This document shows, piece after piece, positions 45,756-57,343 of a stretch of DNA of 64,000 nt (position 1 is the first letter of the stretch; each line of letters begins with the position of its first letter). The position numbers and the translations under genes are program-made. This DNA is from Cinnamomum chago (lineage: Eukaryota; Streptophyta; Magnoliopsida; Laurales; Lauraceae), in contig CP142452.1 of NCBI GenBank assembly GCA_038049695.1, forward strand, positions 48,380,501-48,444,500. Reading direction: 5' to 3'. The notes under the pieces are model-generated. The model worked only from the letters and a program-made list of their open reading frames with translations. It was not told the DNA's origin and did not search any database.

Positions 45756-48584
45756 TGTGCGATTAGTATGTGTTTAGTTCTAAGTGGGTTTAGTCGTGGT
45801 TGGGTTAGAAGTGATTAGTTAGTTTTGGACATAGCTTTGGGAATTTTGAGAACGTCTAGTATTAGTCAGACACACTCAGGAAGGCCTGAGTGCACGTATA
45901 AGCTTGGGAAGATCGTATCGTTTTCCGTGTGGGTGTGGTTTTGATTTCATTTTAATGATCTTGTTATGTGTTACAACTTTAGTTTTAAGTCCATTCGTGT
46001 TTGATGCCCAAAAACACATGTTTTGGCCCAAAGAGGGTAAAATTATCTTTTATGCACAAATCTGGACACAATTTTCGAGATCTCAAAACCATGTCAAAAA
46101 TATACTTTTTGGAAACTAGATATTTCGACGATCGTTTTATCCTTCTTCGTCGAAGTCATCCGAGGCCCACAAGATCATGTTTTAGCCATTTCAAGTTCAA
46201 GTCATATGGGGCCCATGAGTCATCACTTAAGCCTCCCTTTCCCTCTTCTTCCACTCACTTTACCAAAATCCTGCAACTTCTTAACCTAGGGCAAGGAAAA
46301 CCTCTTTTTCTCTCCATCTTCCCCATCTTGTTTGATCTAGCTAGAGAGCTCCAAAGAAGATTTCAAGACTACCATTTTCTTCATCTCCTTGCAAGCTTCC
46401 TATTGATGCAAGTTTCTTGAGTTTTCAAGTTGGGCAAGAGCTCCATTTCTTTTCCTCCCTCTTGTTTGGCCATTTCTAGGTAAGGGTTTCCACTCCTACT
46501 CTCCATTGAGTCATTTTAGTTCCTTGAGAGTATGTTTTTCATGTTTTCAAACCCTATTTGGAAAATGGGTTCCTTGTTTCCATTTTTGAGTGAGTTTTGT
46601 GTGTTTTCTTGTTTTTTTCTTGTAGTGCTTGATAGCTTGAGTGAAGTGCTTGGAGGAGTATTTTTTAGCATTTGGGCAAGGCAAGTAATCTCTATAGGAT
46701 CATTGTGCATGTTATTTTAAGCTACATTGTTGTTTTGGAAACTTTGCATATGAATGTGTTTACAAGCTTCATGATTGTGTTTTATTGGTTTTGGATCTGT
46801 GTTTTACCCTTGAAGAGCCTATATGCTCAGGGAATACAAGAGGAATGAGAATGAATGGAAATGAGGAAGGAAAAATGTGAAAATCTGCACTGAACCGCAC
46901 ACCCGTGCATTGGCGGTCAGCTCCGCGGTCAGCTCGCGGCTAGCCGTCTGTGTCCACTGCGGCTAACCGCAGGCTGACCGAACTCAGCGGTTACTTTTCC
47001 AGAAGCTAGCATTTTCATCTGGATCAGCGGTCATCACCACGGTCAACTCACGGCTAACCGCCAGTCTCACTCGCGGTTAACCGTAAGACCACCGAAATTA
47101 TTACGGTTCCTTTTCCCGAGAGCTAAGTTCGATTTGCTTTCCAGCGGTCACCTTGCGGCTAGCCGCCAGACCCCAGTTCGGCTAGCCGCCACCTGACCGC
47201 GAGGTGACCGAAATTCACTGTTTGTGTATTTTGAAGAGTTTTGCAAGAATGAAAAACTAGAACATGTTAAGTGACCTCTAGCCTGATATTGTGTATTTGA
47301 AACCCAAGAGGTCTTTGAACTTCCGGGGCACCAATTCCTTTCTAAATTTCCAACACTTGGGTCTCAATTGCACAAGGATCAATCAAAGGTCATTACGTGT
47401 GCTCGATAAGCCTTGTGTTCGTGCTTTGGTTTTGATATAATGAATATCATCGTGAACTTGTTGCAGTATTAGTACAAGCTTGTTTTGAAGTTTTGTTTCA
47501 AGAAAAAGGGGATCACTCTATAAGCGTGTTATGCATAATTATTATGCCTGTGCTAGTCGTGCTCGTCGTGTTTTGATAAGTGATTTCCCCCTTTTTATCT
47601 CGACGTGCTTTGATCGTGCTTCGCGTGTTTTGTGCATTCATGAATCAAGTGAACACCACTGAGCTTAGACTGCCCTTTCGGTCTGATCCACTGTCTGGGG
47701 GTCTTTAAACATGTGGATTGTCTGCAGACTGGTCGTGTATTTATTACACATCGTGCGTGTCCGGTTCCGCGGCCGGAATCCCCGTATATGTGGGAATCGT
47801 GTCGTGCTTATATTATGTATATCGTGCTTGTCGTGCGTGCTTGCTCTTTTCATTATATAAATGATAGAGAAAGGATGGGCTCTTTGTGGATTGTAACTAT
47901 TCATGATATATTATGTACTCATGCTAGTTTATTTTGGTATCTCAGCTTTGTTCGTATTCTTGAAAATGTATCTCAGCTTTGATTGTACTTCATACCAAAG
48001 ATTTGCTCACATGTTTTCTCTAAATGTTATTGTTCATGTTCATGCCTACATTGATTACCTGCCAAACCGTCGTGTTTGACCCTTGTTTGTTGGTGCCCAG
48101 GTGCAGGAGACGTTGCCTTTGAGGAGGAGCGTCAGGAGGAGGCTTGTGAGCCAACTCCCGTGAGAGAGTGGCAGCCCGACGATGTCATTTAGATGTCGGA
48201 CTGGTCCTCGAGTTTCGTCACCTTTAGTCTTGGGGTTTCTTTGGTTATTTTGAGATTGTATTGACCTCTATTGGTCTCTTATGGGTTGTACTAAACTTAA
48301 CTTACTTTCGTGTTAAACTTATAACTTGAACTATGTTTGGGAATGCCATGTTAACTTCATCTTTGATACTATGTCTTGTATATTATTGTGATAGCACTTA
48401 AATATTCTATTGGTGCTTATCTTGGTGTGTTTTGCTACACGCTTCCGCAAACTTGATCGTATGAGTCAGATTCCACGTGTCTTTGGGAATCCTCACCGCG
48501 GGAACCTGTGGGAAAACAAAATCTTCAATAGTAATCATCACCAATCGCGTCGCGGGCCCGGGGATCCGTTCCGGGGTCGCGACA
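45724..48584 (+). repeat. Family B 3' LTR
   Basis: 2861 bp, nearly identical to 38011-40872; the length difference is one T in the T-run before the predicted acceptor. It ends GGGTCGCGACA and is followed by the ATGCA duplication and the resumed D gag. Confidence 0.95.
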
Positions 48585-49899
48585 ATGCAAGCCATGCTTG
48601 ACCAGCAACGTCAAGCTAATGAGAACCAGGCCAGATTGCAAGAGCAGATGCTCAAAAGGGAAGAAGATCATGCTAGAGAGATGACAGAAATGCAAAGGCA
48701 ATTTCTTGAGGTCTTGCAAAGAAGACCAGCTCCGGTTCAACCCCAACCAGCTATAGTCATAAACCAAAGGCAACATGATCCCAATGCCTTGTTTGGACGG
48801 TTCAGGAAAAGAGCTCCGAAGGAATTCCTTGGGGAAGAGGACCCACTAGCTGCAGATGACTGGTTGGAACACACCGAGAACATCTTTGAGATGTTTCAGT
48901 GTACGGGAAGTGATAGAGTGAAGCTAGCATCATCCCTTTTTGTTGGCACAGCAGATAGATGGTGGAAGACGATAAGAGAAGAATATAGAACCATGGCTGA
49001 TGCAGAAGTGTGGGCAAACTTCAAGTGGCAGTTTCATGAAAAATATGTACCCGCTCACGTCAAGAAGCAAAAGGCTATAGAGTTTCAGCAGTTGGTGCAA
49101 GGGAGCATGACAGTCCTCGAATACCTTACCAAGTTCGAGAGATTGTCTAGGTATGCCCCGGAGTTGGTGGATACCGTTGAGAACAAAATCGCTAAATTCT
49201 TTGAGGGGCTCAATCCCTTCATTGAGAGAGATGCCACCGGAGTGGTGCCACCGGTAACTTTTGATGAGGCAGTGAAGAGAGCCTACAAATTTGAGAACTT
49301 CCACAACAAAATCCTCAAAGTGCAAGGCAAGAGTCCAGCCCAGCAGCAGCAGAACTATCAGCATCAAAGGAACCATCAGAACAAGAGACAGAGGACAGAA
49401 CCAAATGCCCAGGGTCCATTGGTTTGTACCCATTGTGGGAAGACCCATGAGAGTGCACAATGTCGTACGTTGACAGGAGCATGTTTCAGATGTGGCTCCA
49501 TGGCCCACCAGATGAGAGATTGCCCAAGGCAGAACAGACAGAATCAGCAGCAGCAGCAAGGGCCACAACGTCCACCACCACAGCATGCATTGGTTGTCCA
49601 AAACCAGCCTAGGCCACTTCAGTAGCAAGCACCACAGCAGCAGCAGTTTAGACAGCAGCAGCAGCATAGACCACAGCAACAACAACAACAAGCTCGTCAG
49701 CAGGGACAGAACCCAAATCAGCGTGCACCTCAGCAGCATAGGAATGCACCCCAAGGCAGGCCACAGCAGGCACAGAATAGGCCCCAACAGCGAGGCCAAA
49801 TCTACGGAGTCAACAGAGTGGATGCAGAGGCAGCGGGTAATGTTGTAGAAGGTACACTCCTTGTTTATGGGATTAAATCTATGATTTTGTTTGACCCTG
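48585..49899 (+). pseudogene. Family D copy 3: gag remainder and protease start
   Basis: It resumes at ATGCAAGCC and contains the rest of Gag ([11 protein letters not shown] to FEGLNPF) and the zinc knuckles [13 protein letters not shown] and [18 protein letters not shown] at 49623-49625 replaces a CAG glutamine codon, and the glutamine-rich linker follows. The protease begins and is cut in the middle of its active-site motif (LFDP) by solo LTR E at 49900. CCCTG at 49895-49899 is the left target duplication. Confidence 0.9.
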
Positions 49900-51639
49900 T
49901 GTGAGAACCCGACCCCTAATCTCTTGGATTAGTGTTGTTTTGTGGTGGATTAGTTTCTTTTAGTGGGTTTAGTATTTGTTGGGTTGAGTTTGTGAGCTAG
50001 AATGGTTTCTCTCTAGTTTTGGGGAATTTTGAGTGCCTTTGTGATTAGTGGGACCCTTTGGGGGTTCTTTTAGTGACTTTGCGCAAGATTGGGAGATTAT
50101 TCGAATTCCCGATAATTCTTGTTTTAGCCTCATTTGACTTGTTTTGTTATTCTCTACAACTTTCGTGTTCACTCCGTGCCCATTCGAAGTTCCGAAAATC
50201 AGTTTTTCCGGCCCGAAGGGCAAAACAGTCTTTTCACACCAAATCTGGACCCAAATTTCGAGATCCCAGAACCATGCCAAAGTTATACTTTTTGGAAACT
50301 AGATTTTTTGAGAAACATCTTTCTCTCCTTCGTCGATCGCATCCGAGGCCCACAAATAGATGTTTTACCCTTTGCAAGCTTTGAGTGTAGTGGGACCCAC
50401 ACCCACCCATTATATAAGTGACTCCACTCTCTTTCTCCCTCATTTTCCACTCCCCACCGGCTGCAACTCCCAGCTACAGTGCCAGCAGCCCCTCTTCCTC
50501 ATTTCTTCCATTTCTTCTTGCTTTCTCCTCTCATTCTTGGAAGAAACTCTTGCCATTTGGAAACCTAACTATACCATCTTCTTCCCCATCTCTTTAGCTT
50601 CCCATGGATGTGATTCTTGTGCAAAACCAAGGTGGGCAGCCCCTATTGCAAGCTCCTTCTTGTTCATTCATGGCCTTAGAGGTAAAGACTCCTTCCCATT
50701 TTCCTTGTATGTGCTATGGCTTTCCCTTAGGCTCTATTTCTTAGTTTGATTTGAGCCCATTCATTATCTTCCTTTGTGTAACCCATTTTAGGGTTGTTTT
50801 TGGGGGTTTTTGATTGTAGCTTGGAAGTGAGCTTAAGAAGGGATTAGGAGCTTGGATTTGCTTGATTAGAGTCAAAGGCAAGTGGATGAATGGATGGTTT
50901 GAATGTTATTAAGTTTTATGAGAAAATCTTAAGTTGTATTACTTGTTCTTGATCATTGGATACATGTTTGCACATATGCTTCTTGTCACATTTCTATTGA
51001 TTTCGAAATGCATATGAATTGGTTTTTCTCTCTTGTTAAACCTCTTGGAACTCTTGGGAATGTATGCATTTTATTTAGTCAAGTTTGTTCATATGGTTTT
51101 ATAAGGAATGAGGTTGGATTGGCTATTCATGGTTATGTTATAAGCCACATTGACTTGAATTGATACTCATTTAAAGAGGTGTTTGAATTTAATTGTTCAT
51201 TGGAGTTTAATGAGGATTTGAAGTGATTTTGGAAGAGAAATGCAAGTGAATGATTGAATGTTTTTAAGTTGAAATGGTTTGGCTTAGTATTTATGGATTT
51301 TCCATATTATCATTAATGTGTTTTGTTTTGGAATAAATGCTCATAAGATATCTTAATAGCCTCATTCATTGTTTTATAAGCATGTTGGTAAAGCATTTAT
51401 TGTCCTTGTGATAGCTTAGATGAATGTTTGTGGAATGGTTTGTTTTCCTTCCTATTCTTGCATTGGATTTGGCATGGAAGAGGTGATAGAGAGAACTCTT
51501 AATGAGGATTTGGAGAAGTATAAAGAGATGCATTGGAGGAACTATTAGCCCAATGTTATTGTAAGGACCTTGTGGATGTGAGGAAGATGGTTTTGAGGAG
51601 GAAAATGACTCAAAACTGAACTCAGTGAGCATTTTCGTA

Positions 51640-51960
51640 ACTGGCGGTCAGCTCACGGTTAGCCAGCGGCTAACCGCCGAATGCATCGGCGGCTAACCGC
51701 CAGCTAACCGCGCACCGCGGTGACTTTTCCAGAGAGCATCATTTTCCACCTGAAAACGCGGTCAGCCTCACGGTTAGCCAGCGGCTAACCGCCGAACCCA
51801 TCGGCGGCTAACCACCAGCCAACCGCACAATCACGGTTCCTTTTCCCGAGAGCATCAGAATTCTCACCTGAAATTCGGTCAGCTCCACGGTTACCCAGCG
51901 GCTAACCGCCGAATGCATCGGCGGCTAACCGCCAGGTAACCGAAATCTCCCAGATTTCGA
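51640..51960 (+). repeat. Triplicated palindrome module in LTR E
   Basis: Three units of about 115 bp start near 51646, 51760 and 51878. Each has CGGTCAGC(C)(T)CACGGTTA, CAGCGGCTAACCGCCGAA, ATCGGCGGCTAAC and a closing run such as CTTTTCC-GAGAGCATCA. Strong internal dyads would allow hairpins or cruciforms. Confidence 0.8.
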
Positions 51961-52352
51961 AAAGCTCCCCGCTCGAACGAACTCTCCGGTTCGTTCGAGC
52001 GTTGAGCTTTGTCGACCGAAGGGGATTCATTAGGCATTGCTTGAGGCCATTCGAGAAAGAAACCATATCACAAATATGTCATTCGAAATTTTGGGAAATC
52101 GTAAAAGTGCATAAGGAGCCCGGAATGTCTTCTAACTCAAGGAGTACCAAGTAATTGTTATAATCGACATACGGGACCCCTATTCACTTAAATAGATCTT
52201 GAAATTAATACTTTTCCCGAAATTGTCATAGGTCATTGTTTCACCTCTTGTCCCGAGATTTGCATTACATGACTTGTTTTCCCGAAAGCATTGAAGTTAC
52301 ATTAGTAACAGTTACTTGTCCCGAAATGTATTGCCCGATATGATATGACAGT

Positions 52353-52424
52353 GTGCCCTTGAGCACCCCCGTTTACCCGTTTATTTACGTGCCCTTGAGC
52401 ACCCCCGTTTACCCGTTTATTTAC
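52353..52424 (+). repeat. Perfect 36-bp tandem duplication in LTR E
   Basis: A 36-bp unit beginning GTGCCCTTGAGCACCCCC occurs twice without change (52353-52388 and 52389-52424). Families B and D have the corresponding segment once or in altered form, so the duplication is recent. Confidence 0.9.
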
Positions 52425-53965
52425 TGTACTTGATTACTTGATATGTCTCGATTGGTTTTATCCTATGAGTCGGCATCACTAAGCTTGGATACCTTGCCAG
52501 TCTGATCCACTGACTTGGAAATCCCTCTCCCGTCCCGCCAGCTGCAGTTTGGATCCCGATACCCGGTTATTGCCGTGGTCCCGTCCCGATACCCGGTTCG
52601 CTACCGTGGTCCCGTTCCCGTTCCCGTATATTTATTATTGTATATATGATTTACGTTGAGTCTCCTCACCTTGTGTGACTGAGACCAACGTCCCGCTCTT
52701 GTCACTTCGGTGATAGAGGACTTAGCTTCTTGTGATTGCCATCTTGCCAGTTCCCGATTCCTTAGACACCCGACATGGTTTATATTGCTTACTTGTTTGC
52801 AGATAAATGATTCATTGCTTTTATGAAAGTTGTTATTTAGATAAGTGTTAATGCTCTCTATTGTAAATTCAGTCACTATTATATTGTTTTATGTTCTTTG
52901 CACACGTATATGTTTTAAATGGATACCGATTGGGCGAATACCCATGCTTTTACATATGTTTCAAACGATCGATGGTTTTACTAGAATTATGTGATTACAC
53001 ATGTTTCAAATGAATATCCGATTTGTTAAATGTCCCTGCTTTGAGATATGTTTTAAATGAACACCCAGTTTTATTAAATATCTGTATTTTCACATATCTT
53101 TCAAATGGACTTTGGTTTTGCCAGACTGCCATGGATACCCGATTTGTTGTATACTTGTGTTTTTACTTAAGTTTCAAATGAACGTTTGTTTTGTCAAACC
53201 ACTATATTTATACATGTTTTAGACGAACACCCGATTGTCAAATATCTATGAGTATAGATGATTGCAAACGAACACATGTTTTATCAGATGTTCATGTTTT
53301 ACCCGTGCTTGAAATGAATACAAGTTTTCCCCGAGATTCCCGACTTTGCACCCGTTTAATTATATGCAGCATTTGATCGAATAGCATGATTTATCATATG
53401 TTTTATTCTGCAGTATATTTGTTATCTTTTCATCCACCTGCCAGACCGTCGTGTCTGACCCACTACTTTTGGTACTCAGGTTCAGAGTTATTCGCCCCGA
53501 GTTGAGTGTTTTGTTGGCTTTGGAGACATGCCTTGCAGGTTGTTTTGTCGGCTATGTCATGTAGACATTGAGTCTGACATCGGAGCTACGTCACATTTGG
53601 ATAGTAGTTTATAGCTTATTGTTGTATGGCTTTTATTAGCCTTTTTCTTGGGATTCTTAATTAATGTACATTGATAATTGTAACTTGAACATATTCGGGA
53701 ATGTAATATTCTGTTACTGTCAGCTCTGTGATTTATTGTGAGGGTTACTCCAGTCTGATATGATTCTCGATATAATAGCTATGGGCTAAAGGTTGAGTGC
53801 GACGCGGAATCCGATGGCCACGGACTTCGGGTCGCAACACCACAAATGCTTCCGCAAAATATTCAGAATGTGTTGTCTTCACACACGCGGATCCTGGGAG
53901 AAGTAAAATACATTTATGCTTAATCCCATCTCCCGCCCCCGAGGTTTCGGTTCGGGGGCGTGACA

Positions 53966-56900
53966 CCCTGGCTCTACACATTCTTTCGTGTCCCATAAGT
54001 TTGCTAAGTTGATTGATATGCATGCTATAGAACTGGAGTTCATTTTGACTGTGGCAACCCCAGTAGGTAAAGAAGTTGTTTGTAGAACCTTTTATCCTAG
54101 TTGCACAGTCCAGATAGGAGAAGTGGTTTTAACCGCAGATCTCATTTCTTTGGAGATGTTTGATTATGATGTCATCTTAGGGATGGATTGGCTGGCAGGG
54201 TACCATGCCACAATGGATTGTTTCCATAAGACCCTTACTTTCAAGTTGGTTGAGACACCCGCAGGAGTGTCGTTTCAGGGAGAGAGGAGGAATCCTCGTG
54301 CAGGGTTTGTTTCAGCGTTGAAGGCTGACAGACTTTTGAGAAGTGGTTGTGAAGCTTATTTAGTGTTTATCACGGAGGATAAACGGTCCCAAGGGGTGGA
54401 GGAGATCCCAATTGTTTGGGAGCTCCCGGATGTTTGTCCGGAGGAGATTCCAGGTTTGCCACCCATGAGAGAGATCAATTTCACTATCGAGTTGCTACCA
54501 GGGACCGCTCCGATATCTATTGCACCATATAGAATGGCAACAGCGGAGTTGGGAGAGTTGAAGACCCAGTTACAAGAGTTATTGGACAAAGGTTTTGTGA
54601 GACCAAGTGTTTCACCATGGGGAGCTCCAGTGTTGTTTGTTAAGAAGAAGGATGGTTCGTTGAGGATGTGTATAGATTACAGAAGATTGAACCAAGTGAC
54701 CATCAAGAACAAGTATCCATTACCAAGAATAAATGAATTGTTTGATCAGTTGCAAGGTGCATCATACTTTTCGAAGATTGACTTGAGATCTGGTTACCAT
54801 CAGCTGAGAGTTAGAGAAACAGATGTGTTGAAAACAGCTTTCCGGACGAGATATGGCCACTATGAGTTCCTAGTGATGCCATTTGGGTTGACTAATGCAC
54901 CGGCAGTGTTCATGGCATTGATGAACAAGATATTTGCAGAGTATCTAGATCAGTTTGTTGTAGTGTTTATTGATGACATTTTGGTGTACTCCAAGACCAA
55001 GGAAGAGCATGAAGAGCATTTGAGGATTGCATTGCAACTCTTGAGGGAGAATCTGCTGTATGCTAAGCTTAATAAGTGTGAATTTTGGCTAGACCAAGTA
55101 GCATTTCTAGGGCACATTATCTCAAGAGAAGGATTGTCAGTGGATCCGTCCAAGATTGAAGCAGTAGTGAATTGGGAAAGACCGAAGAATGTGACAGAAA
55201 TCAGGAGTTTTCTGGGATTGGCAGGTTACTATCGGAGGTTCGTGCAAGGTTTTTCGTCGATTGCGTCACCTTTGACGAAGTTGACAAGGAAAAATGCACC
55301 ATATGTGTGGACAGAGCAGTGTGAAGAGAGTTTCCAAGAGCTAAAGAAGAGATTGACTACAGCACCAGTCCTTACTTTGCCATCCGGGAGCGGCAGTTTC
55401 ACCATTTTTACCGATGCTTCGAATGTTGGACTTGGTTGTGTGTTGATGCAAGAGGGAAAAGTGATTGCTTATGGATCTCGACAGTTGAAAGAGCATGAGA
55501 AGAACTATGCCACCCATGATTTGGAGTTAGCAGCGATTGTGTTCGCGTTGAAAATGTGGAGACATTACCTCTATGGAGAGCAGTTCGAAGTCCACTCCGA
55601 CCACCGCAGCTTACAGTACTTGTTTTCGCAGAAAGAATTGAACATGAGGCAGAGAAGATGGATGGAATATATTAAGGACTATGATTTTCCAATCAAGTAC
55701 CACCCGGGGAAGGCTAATGTAGTTGCGGATGCCTTGAGTAGGAAATCGGTAGGCTTGGCAAACCTAAGTGGTACTTATATTTTCGAACAGTTTGAAGAGT
55801 TGAGTTTAGACTTACAGCCTCTAAGGAAGGGTGTTTTGTTAGCTAACATGACGGTGTCAGAACCTTTTTTCATTCAGAAGATCAAGGACAGTCAGTTGCA
55901 AGATCCAGAGTTGGTTAAGATTTCAGAGCATATAGCAGAACGTCCTGACTTCCGTTTTGTTGATGGAGTTTTGTATTACCGTGACCGTCTGTGTGTGCCT
56001 AACAATGAAGATTTGAGGAACGACATCATGACTGAGGCTCATAGCACGAAGTACTCTATGCATCCAGGCAGCCCAAAGATGTATCAGAATTTGAAGGGTA
56101 GATTTTGGTGGAACAACATGAAGAGAGAGATTGCAGCGTTTGTCTCCCGTTGCATGACCTGTCAGTTGATTAAGGCAGAGCATCAGAGGCCTCCAGGCTT
56201 GTTACAGCCATTAGAAATTCCGGAATGGAAGTGGGAGCACATTACTATGGACTTTATTTCGGGATTACCGAGGACTAGTAGAGGCAACGATGCGATTTGG
56301 GTCATTGTGGACCGTCTCACCAAGTAAGCGCATTTCCTTGCTATGAAGACAGGGAAGAAGATGCACATGCTACCTTTGGCAGAGTTGTTTGTCAGCGAGA
56401 TTGTCAGTCGTCACGGGCAGCCAGTTTCTATCACATCTGACAGAGACAGCAGATTTGTCTCGGGGTTCTGGAAGACATTGCACGAGTCTATGGGTACGAG
56501 ATTACAGTTTAGCACAGCGTATCACCCTCGGACAGATGGCCAGTCAGAGAGGACGATTCAGACTTTAGAAGACATGCTCCGTGCTTGTGTGTTAGATTTC
56601 AAGACTCAATGGGATGAGACTCTACCATTGTGTGAGTTCGCGTACAACAACAGCTACCACTCGAGCATTGGGATGGCTCCTTTTTAGGCTTTGTATGGCA
56701 GAAGGTGTAGGACACCTGTTTGTTGGGAAGAAGTCGGCACTCGCAGTTTCCATGGACCGACTATGGTTAGTGAGACCAGCGACAAGATCAAGTTGATTCA
56801 AGAGCGTCTGAAAGTGTCCCGGAGTAGACAGAAGAGCTATGCAGACTCCCACCGCAGAGATTTACAGTTCAAGGAAGGAGACAAGGTTTTCTTGAAAGTG

Positions 56901-57332
56901 TCACCTACAAGGGGAACATTGAGATTTGGACAGAAGGACAAGCTATCACGGAGATACATTGGACCCTATGACATTGTGAGCAAGATTGGTGACGTGGCCT
57001 ATAGATTGGCCTTACCACCTGAGCTATCTGGTGTACACAACGTCTTCCATGTGTCTATGTTGAAGAAGTATGTTCCCGATCCTTCGCATGTACTTCGGCA
57101 TGAACCATTAGAGATCAGAGAGGATGCTACCTATGTAGAGAAGCCCGTTGAGATCATCGACACAAAGGAACAAGAGTTGAGGACTCGGACTATTCAGTGG
57201 GTGAAAGTATTGTGGGAGAATCATGGACCGGAAGAGGCAACGTGGGAATTACGAGATCAAGTGCAGAAGAAGTACCCACATCTTCTACCAGAGGTGAGTC
57301 TTATGTTTCATTTGGAGGACCAAATGCCCTAA
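53966..57332 (+). pseudogene. Family D copy 3: protease to chromodomain
   Basis: It resumes CCCTGGCTCTACA (PGSTHSFVS) after solo LTR E. It has complete RT (FIDDILVYS near 54967), RNase H (TDASNVGLG), the integrase zinc region and core, then a chromodomain-like tail. TAA at 56325-56327 is the shared integrase stop. TAG at 56686-56688 in MAPFxALYG is shared only with copy 1. Variants DKLS, KVSRSR and GDVAYR in the integrase tail also match copy 1 and not copy 2. Confidence 0.92.
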
Positions 57333-57343
57333 GGGGTGGAGGA

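Larger units (their letters stand above)
38011..48584 (+). mobile_element. Complete chromovirus family B element, young
   Basis: 10,574 bp: LTR 38011-40872, interior 40873-45723, LTR 45724-48584. It is flanked by perfect ATGCA duplications (38006-38010 and 48585-48589) inside gag of D copy 3. The two LTRs differ at about 20 positions by eye (about 99.3% identical), the least divergence of any pair here, so it is a recent insertion. It has primer site, polypurine tract, gag, protease, RT, RNase H, integrase and a chromodomain-like end. Two TAG stops interrupt the single frame. Confidence 0.95.
49900..53965 (+). mobile_element. Solo LTR of chromovirus family E (4.07 kb)
   Basis: It runs TGTGAGAACCCG to GGGGGCGTGACA, 4066 bp, flanked by perfect CCCTG duplications (49895-49899 and 53966-53970). 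It shows no primer site, gag or pol. It shares LTR blocks with B and D: the U3 segment TTTTTGGAAACTAGAT near 50288; TATATAAG at 50411-50418; donor AGAG|GTAAAG at 50682; acceptor TGATTGTAG ending at 50819; GC donor AAAG|GCAAGTGG at 50878; the CAGAC/GTCTG hairpin at 53442-53457; and an ATGTC/GACAT hairpin with TAG at 53554-53568. It lacks the glutamate-rich short frame. No partner in the window, so the family is defined only from this LTR. Confidence 0.9.

Noticed and set aside
51640-51960. CRISPR-like repeat array
   Set aside because: The units are contiguous diverged dyad modules without regular spacers, in an LTR of a plant genome.
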